A DNA stretch of 64,000 nt, taken from positions 1 to 64,000 of the forward strand of contig CAOJSF010000002.1 in the NCBI GenBank assembly GCA_948442695.1. Direction: 5' to 3'. A model generated the notes under the pieces. The model had not been told where the DNA came from, searched no databases, and worked only from the letters and a program-made list of their open reading frames with translations. Positions within the stretch are counted from its first letter, which is position 1, and every line of letters starts with the position of its first letter. Shown one piece after another: positions 1 to 8,895 of the stretch. The position numbers and the translations under genes are program-made. Origin of the DNA: an uncultured Clostridia bacterium. Its GTDB lineage: Bacteria > Bacillota > Clostridia > Christensenellales > UBA1242.

Positions 1-53
1 GAGTGTTTTCTTTAGAAACGCAAGAATAACACGAGCAAAGCGAGTGTTTTCTT
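1..53 (+). repeat. Dispersed intergenic repeat, copy 1
   Basis: A 41-base unit begins GAGTGTTTTCTTTAG, passes through CGCAAGAATAACACGA and is followed by a second GAGTGTTTTCTT at 42-53. Related copies lie near 11930-12024, 17711-17790, 35945-35995 and, inverted, 45075-45125. All are intergenic. The copy runs to the window edge, so its left end is unknown. It does not resemble a coding sequence or a CRISPR repeat. Confidence 0.7.
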
Positions 54-139
54 ATAATAATATTTTAATTTATTTTAAACAGAGTTAAATTAGCAATTTA
101 AAATGTTTAAAATCAAATTATTCTGTCTATAAAATCTTT

Positions 140-1363
140 ATGACTAAAAAAGAATATATTTCAAGTTTAGAAAACTTGATAGTAAACAGAATAAAATATC
201 ATGCTCCTCAAATTAAAGAAGGGGTGGATTATGCTTTGCTTGATGCGATAGGTATAGATGGAAGGTTTCCTATTTTTATTTTTGATAAACCTATTGATAA
301 AATATTTTACAAGGCTTTTGTTGGGGCTAAAAAGAGGGCAGATTTTAATCTGATATTGACTCAAAGACCAAAAGTCTCACCAAGAAAATTAAATTCTTTG
401 GAGAAAACTTATACCTTTTATAAAGATGAATTAGGTTCTAATCTTTTTCATACTTTAAACCAACTTAATATCAATTATCTTACTCATACCGACTTTCAAC
501 AAGATTTAAAAAATGAGTATTTAAAATTTAATGACAAGGAAATATCATTTGATTATATACCTTATTTTTATGGCAAGAAAGTCATGGATAATAGGGTGAT
601 TTTAGATGCAAAATCTTTTATTTTAAATGGTAAAAATTACTTTTTAACTTTTACAAACACCTCAAATGAGAAAAAAACTATTAATTTTGAATTTAATTTA
701 CCACTGCCACGAGGGTATTATTTATTTAAAAAAGGTATTAATTTTATTGAAATAGAAAACCTTACAAATCGTGAAAAAGCATATTTTAACTTCAATCTAA
801 AAAATGCTAATATATCTTTTTCTACTGTAAGTGGGATTGAAAGCAGTACTTTTGCGTGTGTAAATCTTGAGTGTAAAATAGACCTATTACCTAAAGAAAG
901 CAGAAAGTGTTTTTTTAACTTTGGCGAGAATAAATACATCCTTTTTTCTCCAAAAGATATTGCAAATTTCTTTCAACTTTCACAAATCAAAATGAATGAA
1001 ATTTTTGATTTAAAGGTCACAACAAGAGATAGTCAATTTGACGAACTTTTCAATCGCTCTTTGCCCCAGAATATATGGGAAAAGTGGCAAAAATTTGATG
1101 TAGATGAAGAAAGTGAAAATGAATGGGTAAAAATGAAGTCGCAAATTATTAAAAATGATCAAAGCGGAGTCCAAATATCAAAAGATTTTAAAGGTCTAAA
1201 AGAGGTCAAATTCTTCCGTAATTTAGGGTGGAAGAGGGTTTTTGTTGTGCATAATAATTCAACATATCTTTTCGCTGATAGAATCAAATATTTCAACTTT
1301 ACTTTGCTTACAAAAGAAATTTTTGAAAAAAATAATGAAATATACTTGTCTTTTGCCGAATAG
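140..1363 (+). CDS. Protein of unknown function, 407 aa
   Basis: I do not recognise this protein with confidence. It has 407 residues, no signal peptide and no membrane segment, and is rich in Phe, Tyr, Asn and Lys with alternating beta-type stretches between residues 150 and 290. Around residues 297-313 the segment DSQFDELFNRSLPQ loosely recalls the linker before the catalytic barrel of GH94-type glycoside phosphorylases (pattern TPD..D.L.N..LPYQ), but no catalytic barrel follows. It could be a remnant or a diverged beta-sandwich protein. There is no clear Shine-Dalgarno before the ATG, so the start is uncertain. The gene ends 18 bases before rarA and may be cotranscribed with it. Confidence 0.55.
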   Translation: MTKKEYISSLENLIVNRIKYHAPQIKEGVDYALLDAIGIDGRFPIFIFDKPIDKIFYKAFVGAKKRADFNLILTQRPKVSPRKLNSLEKTYTFYKDELGSNLFHTLNQLNINYLTHTDFQQDLKNEYLKFNDKEISFDYIPYFYGKKVMDNRVILDAKSFILNGKNYFLTFTNTSNEKKTINFEFNLPLPRGYYLFKKGINFIEIENLTNREKAYFNFNLKNANISFSTVSGIESSTFACVNLECKIDLLPKESRKCFFNFGENKYILFSPKDIANFFQLSQIKMNEIFDLKVTTRDSQFDELFNRSLPQNIWEKWQKFDVDEESENEWVKMKSQIIKNDQSGVQISKDFKGLKEVKFFRNLGWKRVFVVHNNSTYLFADRIKYFNFTLLTKEIFEKNNEIYLSFAE

Positions 1364-1381
1364 TATTGTAAAATAAGGTCG

Positions 1382-2650
1382 ATGGAAAATTTAAAAAGAG
1401 TTCCACTGGCAGAAAAAATGCGTCCAAAAACCTTTGATGATTTTGTTGGACAGGAACATATTGTTGGGAAAAATACCTTATTATATAGGGCTATCAAATT
1501 TGGAAGTTTAGGTAGTTGTATTTTTTTTGGTCCTCCGGGCACGGGTAAAACAACTCTTGCAAACATCATAGCCAATTCACTTAAAGCAAACTATGTAAAA
1601 ATCAATGCTGTCACAAGTGGTGTCAATGACGCTAAGGCCATTATTGAAAGGGCGAGAGTTGATAAGGCTATGTTTGGCACAGACACCTTTTTGATTTTGG
1701 ATGAATGTCATAGGTGGAATAAAGCACAATCTGATTGCGTCCTTGAAGCAATAGAAGATGGCTCAATATTTTTTATCGGCACAACAACTGAAAATCCTTA
1801 TACATCAATGACGAGGGCAATTGTATCAAGATGTCGTATATTTGAGTTTAAATCAATTACTTCAAAAGATATAAAAAAGGCTCTTGAAAGGGCTTTGAAA
1901 GACAAAGAAAATGGAGTGGGGAATATGCCTGTTGAAATCACTGATGAGGCTCTTGACTATCTTTCGTTTGCTTGTGGTGGAGATTTGCGAAATAGTCTCA
2001 ATTCTTTAGAACTGGCAGTAATGACAACTCCTATTGATAAAGACAAGAAAATACATATAGATTTGGAGGTTGCACAGCAATCTACCGATAGAAAAGCATT
2101 GTCTTTGGATGAGAATATGTATTATGATTTCCTTTCTGCATTTTGCAAAAGTCTAAGAGGAAGTGATACAGAGGCTGCGCTTTATTATAGTCAAAGGCTT
2201 ATTAAAGCGGGTTGTGACCCTATGATTATTGCAAGACGACTGGTCGCTCATTCTTCAGAAGATGTTGGAATGGCTGACAGCAACGCATTGCTTCTTTCTA
2301 CAAGTGCAATGTATGCCTTAGAAAAAATGGGACAACCTGAAGGTTTGATTCCTCTGACGCACGCAATCATTTATGTTTGTGAAGCTGAGAAATCTAATTC
2401 TGTAATAAATGCATTGCATCTTGCCAGTGTAGATGCAGAAAAAAATACTGACAACAAGGTGCCAAATCACCTTAAAAATCATCCTAGCACAAATGCTGAT
2501 GGGCATGGCAGATATAAATATCCACATGATTATGGTGGCTATGTAAAACAACAATATCTGCCTGACTCACTTAAAGATAGGGTTTATTATAAGCCTGGAA
2601 AGAATGGCAGAGAAAAAAATTTAATAAGAAAAAAGTTTAAAGGAGAATAA
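1382..2650 (+). CDS. rarA: Replication-associated recombination protein A (RarA/MgsA), AAA+ ATPase
   Basis: RarA is a clamp-loader-like AAA+ ATPase that acts at stalled replication forks. The N-terminus VPLAEKMRPKTFDDFVGQ is typical of the family. Walker A GPPGTGKTT lies at residues 50-58 and Walker B LILDECHR at about 104-111, followed by the sensor-type TTTENP segment. The C-terminal helical tetramerisation region contains the family's ARRLVAHSSEDVGMAD stretch. The 422-residue length is normal. The gene follows an unknown protein closely and is 4 bases ahead of the next gene, so it is probably part of one transcript. Confidence 0.95.
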   Translation: MENLKRVPLAEKMRPKTFDDFVGQEHIVGKNTLLYRAIKFGSLGSCIFFGPPGTGKTTLANIIANSLKANYVKINAVTSGVNDAKAIIERARVDKAMFGTDTFLILDECHRWNKAQSDCVLEAIEDGSIFFIGTTTENPYTSMTRAIVSRCRIFEFKSITSKDIKKALERALKDKENGVGNMPVEITDEALDYLSFACGGDLRNSLNSLELAVMTTPIDKDKKIHIDLEVAQQSTDRKALSLDENMYYDFLSAFCKSLRGSDTEAALYYSQRLIKAGCDPMIIARRLVAHSSEDVGMADSNALLLSTSAMYALEKMGQPEGLIPLTHAIIYVCEAEKSNSVINALHLASVDAEKNTDNKVPNHLKNHPSTNADGHGRYKYPHDYGGYVKQQYLPDSLKDRVYYKPGKNGREKNLIRKKFKGE

Positions 2651-2654
2651 ACTT

Positions 2655-3686
2655 ATGTTTGGACACAGAAGTGACGGAAAAAAAGTTAAAAATATGAATA
2701 TTATAGAAAAAGCAGGTCCATTTTTTATGCCACAAAGAATAGACGCAGTAAATCTTGTAACTGTTGATATCCCTTGCGGACCTATTGATGAATTTATACA
2801 AAAAGAAAGAAGAAATGGAAGACATTATACATACACTCATATTTTGTTTGCAACTCTCATCAGAGTGCTTTATACAAGACCAAAGATGAATAGATTTATC
2901 ATGAGAGGAACAACTTATCAGAGAAACTCCATAAGTATTTCAATGGATATTAAGAAAAAACTTGAAGATGAGGGAGAAGATATCACTCTTAAATTATATT
3001 TTACTGGCAGAGAAAGTTTGCAAGAAATAAAAGAAATGCTTGATGGTGAAATTGCAAAAAATTTAAAACCAGAAGAAGTGCATAAAACAACTGAGGTTGC
3101 TGGCAAATTTTGCAACTTACCAGATTTTCTTTTCAGGTGGGCACTTGCATTTATTAGATGGCTTGATAAACATGGAATGATGCCAAAAAGTTTGATAAAA
3201 GCAAGTCCTTTTCATACAAGTTGCTTTGTGACAAACCTAAAATCAATTAAATTGCCTTCAATTTATCATCATCTTTACAATTTTGGAACTACATCTATGT
3301 TTGTTTCACTGGGAAAAGAAACGATGAAACCATATGTGGAGAATAACAAAGAACTTAAAGTTGGCAAATTCCTTACATTAAAATTTTCATTAGATGAAAG
3401 AATCGCAGACGGATTTTATATGGGAAGAACTTTAAAATTATGTCGTGACCTTCTGGCTAATCCAGAAAGTCTTGTTGAAAAGATGCCTGATGATGGCACT
3501 ATCCCAAAGAGACTTTTAAAAAAGAAGGCAAAAAAGTCAAAGACAAAAACGAAAAAAACAAAAGAAAAGAAATCCAAAGATAAACCTAAAAAAATTAAAC
3601 CTTTGTTGAATAAAATCAAACATTACAGCAAAAAGAAGAAAAATCAAGATGAAATTCAACAAGATGTTTCGGAAAATTTAGAATAG
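2655..3686 (+). CDS. 2-oxoacid dehydrogenase E2 / CAT-like acyltransferase fold protein
   Basis: The 343-residue protein resembles the catalytic domain of 2-oxoacid dehydrogenase acyltransferases, without lipoyl or peripheral-subunit-binding domains. Near residue 245 the segment SLDERIADGFYMGR aligns with the E2 motif DHRxxDG, but the catalytic His is Glu. The final Asp-Gly is kept. The last 60 residues are extremely Lys-rich (KKAKKSKTKTKKTKEKKS), suggesting binding to an acidic partner or nucleic acid. There are no E1 or E3 genes nearby. It has an AGGAGAA ribosome site and sits directly downstream of rarA. The fold is reasonably clear, but an enzymatic role is doubtful because of the missing His. 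Confidence 0.7.
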   Translation: MFGHRSDGKKVKNMNIIEKAGPFFMPQRIDAVNLVTVDIPCGPIDEFIQKERRNGRHYTYTHILFATLIRVLYTRPKMNRFIMRGTTYQRNSISISMDIKKKLEDEGEDITLKLYFTGRESLQEIKEMLDGEIAKNLKPEEVHKTTEVAGKFCNLPDFLFRWALAFIRWLDKHGMMPKSLIKASPFHTSCFVTNLKSIKLPSIYHHLYNFGTTSMFVSLGKETMKPYVENNKELKVGKFLTLKFSLDERIADGFYMGRTLKLCRDLLANPESLVEKMPDDGTIPKRLLKKKAKKSKTKTKKTKEKKSKDKPKKIKPLLNKIKHYSKKKKNQDEIQQDVSENLE

Positions 3687-3696
3687 GAGGATAATT

Positions 3697-4020
3697 ATGA
3701 AATCTATTGTTTATTTTATACTTGCTTTGCTTACAATTATTTATATCGGATTTTTATGTTATGTAAATATTTATGGCATAGATACACTTGCACCGATATT
3801 TCACTATATTTCAATCTATGGAGGCTTAGGAATTGCACTTTTATATGCGGGCGTAAACTTTTTTGGAAATCCGCTTAAAATTGTGTTCTTTATTCTTTTA
3901 GTTGTTATGGTTGTAGTTTTGATTCTTACTATTGCAATGCCAGATGTATTTAGAAAACTTCTTAAAATTGCGGGTGATGGCAAAACTATGATAACACCTT
4001 TTTTGACTTTTATTAAATAA
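3697..4020 (+). CDS. Small membrane protein, unknown function
   Basis: This 107-residue hydrophobic protein has three likely membrane segments, at about residues 4-24, 36-55 and 61-83, and a short amphipathic tail with Lys and Asp. It has a strong AGGAGG ribosome site and starts 10 bases after the acyltransferase-like gene, so the two are probably translated from one message. I see no recognisable family motif. Confidence 0.7.
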   Translation: MKSIVYFILALLTIIYIGFLCYVNIYGIDTLAPIFHYISIYGGLGIALLYAGVNFFGNPLKIVFFILLVVMVVVLILTIAMPDVFRKLLKIAGDGKTMITPFLTFIK

Positions 4021-4112
4021 TTTATTTATATTATTATTTCTTTGAAATTTCTTTTTGTTTATTGTTTAAATTTGGTTTTAAAGTCTTTTATGTTTTTTAG
4101 AGGAGCAGGGTT

Positions 4113-6608
4113 ATGGCTAAACTTTTAATTATTGATGGAAACAGCATTGCAAACAGAGCATTTTATGCTCTGCCATATCTTTCAAATCATGAAGGAAATC
4201 CATCAGGTGCTGTATTTGGTTTTGCAAATATTTTAATTAAACTTTTGCAGGATGAAAAACCATCAAAAGTGCTTGTTGCATTTGATCATGCTCGAAAAAC
4301 TTTCAGAAATGAAATTTATAGCGAATATAAGATGCAAAGAAAACCTTCTCCAACAGAACTTATTTCGCAATTTCCAGTTATAAAAGAGATGCTTGATTGT
4401 ATGGATATTTTATATTTGGAATCAGCAGGAATTGAAGCCGATGACATTATCGGAACTGTTTCAAAGATGTATGATGAAGAAAATATAATTCTATCAGGCG
4501 ACAGAGACCTGTTGCAACTTATTGATGAAAAGACCTGTGTTTGGCTGACAAAAAAGGGTGTTTCAGAGGTTGATAAAGTTGATGAAAAACGACTAAAAGA
4601 AATTTTTAATTTATCACCAAATCAAATTATAGAACTCAAAGGACTTATGGGGGATAGTTCTGATAACATCCCTGGCGTGAAAGGAGTTGGTGAAAAAACA
4701 GCCTTATCACTTTTAGAGAAATATCAGAATATCGACAATATTTATAAAAATATTAATGAAATTACTGGAAAACTTAAAGAAAAACTAGAAATAGGCAAAG
4801 ATGACGCTTTTATGTCACGACAACTTGCAACAATCAAGAGAGATTGTGATATTGAAATAAATCATGAAAAAATAAAAATAAATCTTCCTTTTGGAGAAAA
4901 ACTTTATGATTTTTTCAAGCAATGGGATTTTACATCTTTGTTAAAAAATCAAGTTATTTTTGACAAAGTTTATTTTGCTGAAAAAAAATCAAAAACTGAA
5001 AGAATAAATCTTGATGAAGAAAAAATTAAAAAACTTGAATTTAAAAATAAAATATTTTGTTATGACTTAAAAAATTTAGAATTTTTTATAGATGATAAAA
5101 TATATTTTATAGAAAAAAATTATACTCTTTTTGAAAATTCTTTATCTATCAATGAAATATGTCAATATTTTAAAAATGCCTTTGAAGATAAAAACATCTT
5201 AAAAATTACAAAATTTTCTAAAAGCGATAAACACTTTCTTCAGAATCAAGAGATATCTTTGAATAATTATTTTGATTTATCTCTTGCAGATTATCTAGTT
5301 TGTGCCGGTCTTAAAGGTAATATAGAAAGTTTGAATATAGATGAATATATCACTAAAATGAAAGAACTTGAGACTCTTATAGAAACTAAAGGATTGAAAT
5401 ATGTCTATGAAGAGATTGAGTTTCCTTTGATTGAACTTCTTTATAAAATGGAAGAGCGTGGATTTAAAATAAATGAAACAAAACTTGATGAAATTGAAAG
5501 AGAGTTTGAAGAAAAGATAGAAAACTTGACAAAAGATATTTATATTGAAGCAGGAGAAGAGTTTAATATAAATTCGCCAAAACAAGTTGCATACATTCTC
5601 TTTGAAAAACTGGGCATCAGTGCTTATAACAACAAAAAACAATCAACAAGTGCAACAGTTCTTGAAGAACTTAAATTTATTCCTATTGTTAGCAATATTT
5701 TGCTTTATCGCAAATATTCAAAACTATTAAATACTTATATTACTGTTTATAAGGAAATTTGTAAAAATCAAGGTGCAGTTATTCATACAACATTTAATCA
5801 AACATTGACAAGTACTGGCAGACTTTCAAGCAGTGAACCAAACCTTCAAAATATTCCAACAAGAGATGATGAAGGCAAGGTCTTAAGAAAAATTTTCATT
5901 TCAAAATTTGATAATGGCAAAATTATTTCTGCAGATTACAATCAAATAGAATTAAGACTTTTGGCAGATATGTCAGAAGAAGAAAAACTTATTGACGCTT
6001 TCAACAATGGCGATGACATTCATTCTCTTACTGCCTCTCTTATTTTTAGAAAGCCTTTAAACGAAGTTAGCGAAAGGGAAAGGAGAGATGCAAAAGCAGT
6101 AAATTTTGGTATCATATATGGAATAAGTGACTATGGTCTTTCTCAAAATATTAAATCATCAAGAGCAATGGCAAAAGACTTTATTGAAGCATATTTCAAT
6201 AAATATCCAAAGGTAAAAATTTTTATGGATAAAAATATTGATACTGCAATAGAAAAAGGATATGCAATTACAATATTTGGAAGGATTAGACAAATCCCAG
6301 AATTATCATCGTCAAAATATATTACAAGGACTTTTGGAGAAAGGGTGGCAATGAATATGCCACTTCAAGGAACTGCATCTGACATTATTAAAATTGCAAT
6401 GCTTAAGGTAGACAATAGAATAGAAAAAGAGGGACTTAAAAGTCAACTGATTTTGCAAATCCACGATGAACTTATTATCGACACTTTCCCAGGCGAGGAA
6501 GATAAAATTGTTGAGATTTTAAAAGACGAAATGGAAAAGGTAGTCAAATTGAAAGTCCTGCTCGATATTTCAGTTGGAATAGGCAATACTTTATATGATT
6601 GTAAATAA
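4113..6608 (+). CDS. polA: DNA polymerase I
   Basis: Pol I performs gap filling and RNA primer removal in replication and repair. The N-terminal 5'-3' flap nuclease (about residues 1-280) shows LLIIDGNSIANRAF, the acidic ADDIIGTV and the helix-hairpin-helix segment DSSDNIPGVKGVGEKTA. The middle section (about 290-430) is short and AT-rich and lacks the DEDD exonuclease residues, so proofreading is probably inactive, as in Bacillus Pol I. The polymerase domain has ADYNQIELRLLA (motif A), RRDAKAVNFGIIYG (motif B, O-helix) and LQIHDELIID (motif C). The 831 residues are slightly shorter than B. subtilis Pol I. It is preceded by an AGAGGAG site. Confidence 0.97.
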   Translation: MAKLLIIDGNSIANRAFYALPYLSNHEGNPSGAVFGFANILIKLLQDEKPSKVLVAFDHARKTFRNEIYSEYKMQRKPSPTELISQFPVIKEMLDCMDILYLESAGIEADDIIGTVSKMYDEENIILSGDRDLLQLIDEKTCVWLTKKGVSEVDKVDEKRLKEIFNLSPNQIIELKGLMGDSSDNIPGVKGVGEKTALSLLEKYQNIDNIYKNINEITGKLKEKLEIGKDDAFMSRQLATIKRDCDIEINHEKIKINLPFGEKLYDFFKQWDFTSLLKNQVIFDKVYFAEKKSKTERINLDEEKIKKLEFKNKIFCYDLKNLEFFIDDKIYFIEKNYTLFENSLSINEICQYFKNAFEDKNILKITKFSKSDKHFLQNQEISLNNYFDLSLADYLVCAGLKGNIESLNIDEYITKMKELETLIETKGLKYVYEEIEFPLIELLYKMEERGFKINETKLDEIEREFEEKIENLTKDIYIEAGEEFNINSPKQVAYILFEKLGISAYNNKKQSTSATVLEELKFIPIVSNILLYRKYSKLLNTYITVYKEICKNQGAVIHTTFNQTLTSTGRLSSSEPNLQNIPTRDDEGKVLRKIFISKFDNGKIISADYNQIELRLLADMSEEEKLIDAFNNGDDIHSLTASLIFRKPLNEVSERERRDAKAVNFGIIYGISDYGLSQNIKSSRAMAKDFIEAYFNKYPKVKIFMDKNIDTAIEKGYAITIFGRIRQIPELSSSKYITRTFGERVAMNMPLQGTASDIIKIAMLKVDNRIEKEGLKSQLILQIHDELIIDTFPGEEDKIVEILKDEMEKVVKLKVLLDISVGIGNTLYDCK

Positions 6609-6642
6609 TTTCTTTAAAAATAAATAAAATAGTTATTTTTGT

Positions 6643-6672
6643 TTGACTTATTTTATTTAATTAAGTTATAAT
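6643..6672 (+). promoter_or_regulatory. Sigma-A type promoter for ruvX
   Basis: TTGACT at 6643-6648 and a perfect TATAAT at 6667-6672 are separated by 18 bases and lie just upstream of the ruvX start. This suggests that ruvX and the DUF1292 gene have their own promoter, separate from polA. Confidence 0.6.
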
Positions 6673-6687
6673 TATTATGGAGATGTA

Positions 6688-7110
6688 ATGCAAAACAAAA
6701 GAAAGATGGGAATCGATTATGGAGACAAACGCATAGGAATTGCAATGACAGATGCCTTATGTATTATCTCAAGTCCGTTCGAAGTTTACAAAAATGTCGG
6801 TGAAGAAGATGCAATAAATCATATTATAAATCTTATAAAAGAATATGATGTTGATGAAATTGCTATGGGGCTTCCATTAAACATGGATGGCACTGAAGGT
6901 GAAAGAGCCATTATTCATCGTCAATTTGGTGCAAAACTTGAGTCTCTTTCTGGAGTAAAAATTGTTTATATTGATGAGCGCTTAACCTCGGCAGAGGCTG
7001 AAGACATTTTAATTGCAAGCGGTGTTCGAAGGGAAAAGCGAAAGGAACTCATTGATAAAATTTCTGCTCAGATAATTTTGCAGACTTACATCAACAATAA
7101 AAGGGGATAA
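6688..7110 (+). CDS. ruvX: Putative pre-16S rRNA nuclease / Holliday junction resolvase-like RuvX (YqgF)
   Basis: YqgF-family RNase H-fold nuclease, implicated in 16S rRNA 5'-end maturation. The first strand MGIDYGDKRIGIAMTD carries the conserved catalytic Asp. The IAMGLPLNMDGTEG and VYIDERLTSAEAE motifs hold the remaining acidic positions, and the C-terminus has the usual ISAQIILQTYI helix. The 140 residues match the family length. It is followed after 3 bases by a DUF1292 gene, a pairing widely conserved in Bacillota. Confidence 0.93.
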   Translation: MQNKRKMGIDYGDKRIGIAMTDALCIISSPFEVYKNVGEEDAINHIINLIKEYDVDEIAMGLPLNMDGTEGERAIIHRQFGAKLESLSGVKIVYIDERLTSAEAEDILIASGVRREKRKELIDKISAQIILQTYINNKRG

Positions 7111-7113
7111 ATT

Positions 7114-7509
7114 ATGGAAAATAATAAAAATGAAGAAGTGCAATTAGATCTTCTTGATGTTTTACTTGATCAGGAAAATAAAGAACCTATTGTTCTTATG
7201 GATGAAAATGGAAAACAAATCACTTTCGAACAAGTGGCAGTTATACCTTTCGAAGTAAAGAAAGAAAAAAGACTTTACTGCGTTTTGAAACCACTTGACA
7301 AAATCGAAGGAATCGGTGAAGATGAAGCAATTGTATTCTTAGTTGATACTGATGATGAAGGAAATTCTATCATCAAAATCGAAGAAGATGAAGAAGTTGC
7401 TATTGCAGTGTTTGATAAATACTATGACCTTCTTGAAGAGGCTAGAAAAGACAGCAAGGAAGAAGATAAAACGCCAAAAACTGGTAAAAAGAAGGCTGGC
7501 AAAAAATAA
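7114..7509 (+). CDS. DUF1292 (YrzB-like) protein
   Basis: A small acidic protein of unknown biochemical role. The core at about residues 20-110 shows the DUF1292 pattern: IVLMDENGKQITFE, then a hydrophobic strand, YCVLKPL and EDEAIVFLVD. It is 131 residues long because of a Lys-rich tail (KTGKKKAGKK) added to the acidic core. It begins 3 bases after ruvX, as in many Bacillota, and is followed by a strong terminator. Confidence 0.85.
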   Translation: MENNKNEEVQLDLLDVLLDQENKEPIVLMDENGKQITFEQVAVIPFEVKKEKRLYCVLKPLDKIEGIGEDEAIVFLVDTDDEGNSIIKIEEDEEVAIAVFDKYYDLLEEARKDSKEEDKTPKTGKKKAGKK

Positions 7510-7534
7510 CATGTAATTTAAAATATTATTTTAT

Positions 7535-7586
7535 AAAAAGACAACATTTCACTTGTAAAAGTGTAGAGTTTATGTTGTCTTTTTTG
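7535..7586 (+). terminator. Rho-independent terminator after ruvX-DUF1292
   Basis: AAAAGACAACAT pairs with ATGTTGTCTTTT across a roughly 24-base loop, followed by a T-run. It closes the ruvX operon. Confidence 0.85.
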
Positions 7587-7738
7587 CTTTTTATCAATTA
7601 TATCTTATTAGTTTACATGCTATGTGAAAATTCTTTTAAAAAACTGAATTTATTTTACACTTTATAGTATAAAAACTTTAATTCTTGACAACATAATATT
7701 ACAAGGCAATCAGCCTTGAAATATAGGAGGTGAAAACT

Positions 7739-7921
7739 ATGTTTGGTAAAAATTCAAAGGCTTCTTCTAAAAAGAGCGGAAAGTCTGCAAAGGCTACAAA
7801 TTCTGCTAGAAATGTAGAAGCATCAAACGAGGCTACAAAGAACTATGGTTCTAAAACTAGTTCTAAATCAAGTTCTAAGACTAGTTCAAAAACAAGTTCT
7901 ACTGCAAAAAATTGCAAATAG
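7739..7921 (+). CDS. Tiny Ser/Lys-rich protein, 60 aa
   Basis: No known family was recognised. The 60-residue basic protein starts MFGKNSKASSKKSGK and ends in short SK(T/S)S repeats and a Cys near the C-terminus (TAKNCK). The start at 7739 is chosen because a perfect AGGAGG ends 8 bases before it. A GTG at 7730 overlaps that ribosome site and is not used here. It stands alone between two terminators, which with the strong ribosome site suggests a highly expressed monocistronic message. A DNA-binding or spore-core role is conceivable but not shown by the sequence. Confidence 0.6.
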   Translation: MFGKNSKASSKKSGKSAKATNSARNVEASNEATKNYGSKTSSKSSSKTSSKTSSTAKNCK

Positions 7922-7931
7922 TTTTCAACTT

Positions 7932-7968
7932 AAAAAAAGTCCACAAGAATCTCTTGTGGATTTTTTTA
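7932..7968 (+). terminator. Terminator after the tiny Ser/Lys-rich gene
   Basis: AAAAAGTCCACAAGA pairs with TCTTGTGGATTTTTTT around a tiny loop. The A-run on the left makes it plausible as a bidirectional terminator that also serves the convergent lipoprotein gene. Confidence 0.85.
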
Positions 7969-8020
7969 ACATTTTTTTATTTTAATGAAAATTAGTAATT
8001 GTAAATCATTTATTTTCTGT

Positions 8021-8770
8021 TTATTTACCTTTTGCCTTTTCATACATATCAGGTGAGAGTTTAGTAAATGTAAGCGAAAGATTTGTTTCAATGGCAGTGA
8101 TATTTTGAGTCAACACACATTTTCCTTCATTATCAAAAGACTTATAACTTAATAGATTTCCAACTTCGAATTCATATTCAGTCTGAATATTTTGTGAAGT
8201 AATCATCTTTACTTTCACTTTATATTTATATTCATTATAATTATTATCTGAATTTGCAGTGCCTAAATATACAATATTTTTATTGTCTGTTTTAAAGTCG
8301 GTGTTTGTTTCGATTTTTCCACTGACAAAAGTTGTAAAATTATCACTTCCAGCAGATGTGAGTGCAGAAGAAATTTGATATTCAACAGATGAATAATTTT
8401 CACTTTCAAAATTTATGCTTGTAAGTGCTGAGAATCTCATTTTGGCATTAGAATCTGCAAATACCGCAGTATAATGACCAGCAGTGCGTTTATTATAGGT
8501 GAGTGTCATTGATTTTGAAGTTGAGACAACTTTACTATAATCTTTTACCCAGCAAATAAATGGATTAGATTCTGACAAAAGTTCTTTAGCCACCAGTGTC
8601 ACCTTTTTCCCTTCTTCCATTTCGACATTAATTGCACCTTGAAAATAACCCAGTTCTCTATCGCTTGTGCCTGCTTTGATAAGAAATTTGCCATGCGACT
8701 TGCAAGCCGTCATAAGTAAAACGGGACATAGACATAAAATCAGCATAAAAATATTCAAAATTTTCTTCAT
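8021..8770 (-). CDS. Putative lipoprotein
   Basis: The N-terminus MKKILNIFMLILCLCPVLL is followed by a lipobox LMTAC, so the mature protein is probably a membrane-anchored surface lipoprotein of about 230 residues. The rest is Ser/Thr/Asn-rich and beta-prone, with no catalytic motif that I recognise. The start at 8770 follows an AAGGTGG site, and a GTG three codons upstream overlaps that site. It is transcribed opposite to its neighbours and diverges from ytxC. Confidence 0.75.
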   Translation of the reverse strand: MKKILNIFMLILCLCPVLLMTACKSHGKFLIKAGTSDRELGYFQGAINVEMEEGKKVTLVAKELLSESNPFICWVKDYSKVVSTSKSMTLTYNKRTAGHYTAVFADSNAKMRFSALTSINFESENYSSVEYQISSALTSAGSDNFTTFVSGKIETNTDFKTDNKNIVYLGTANSDNNYNEYKYKVKVKMITSQNIQTEYEFEVGNLLSYKSFDNEGKCVLTQNITAIETNLSLTFTKLSPDMYEKAKGK

Positions 8771-8895
8771 TTTTACCACCTTACTTATATTATTAACATC
8801 ATTTCTTATAATTTGTCAAATTATTTCTTTTATTTTTTATTTTCTTAGTGTATTTTTGAGAACCTTGCATAGAATATTGATGAAAAGGAGTTTGT

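Noticed and set aside
1..53. CRISPR repeats
   Set aside because: Units are dispersed in five places, degenerate and without regular unique spacers; no cas genes are visible.
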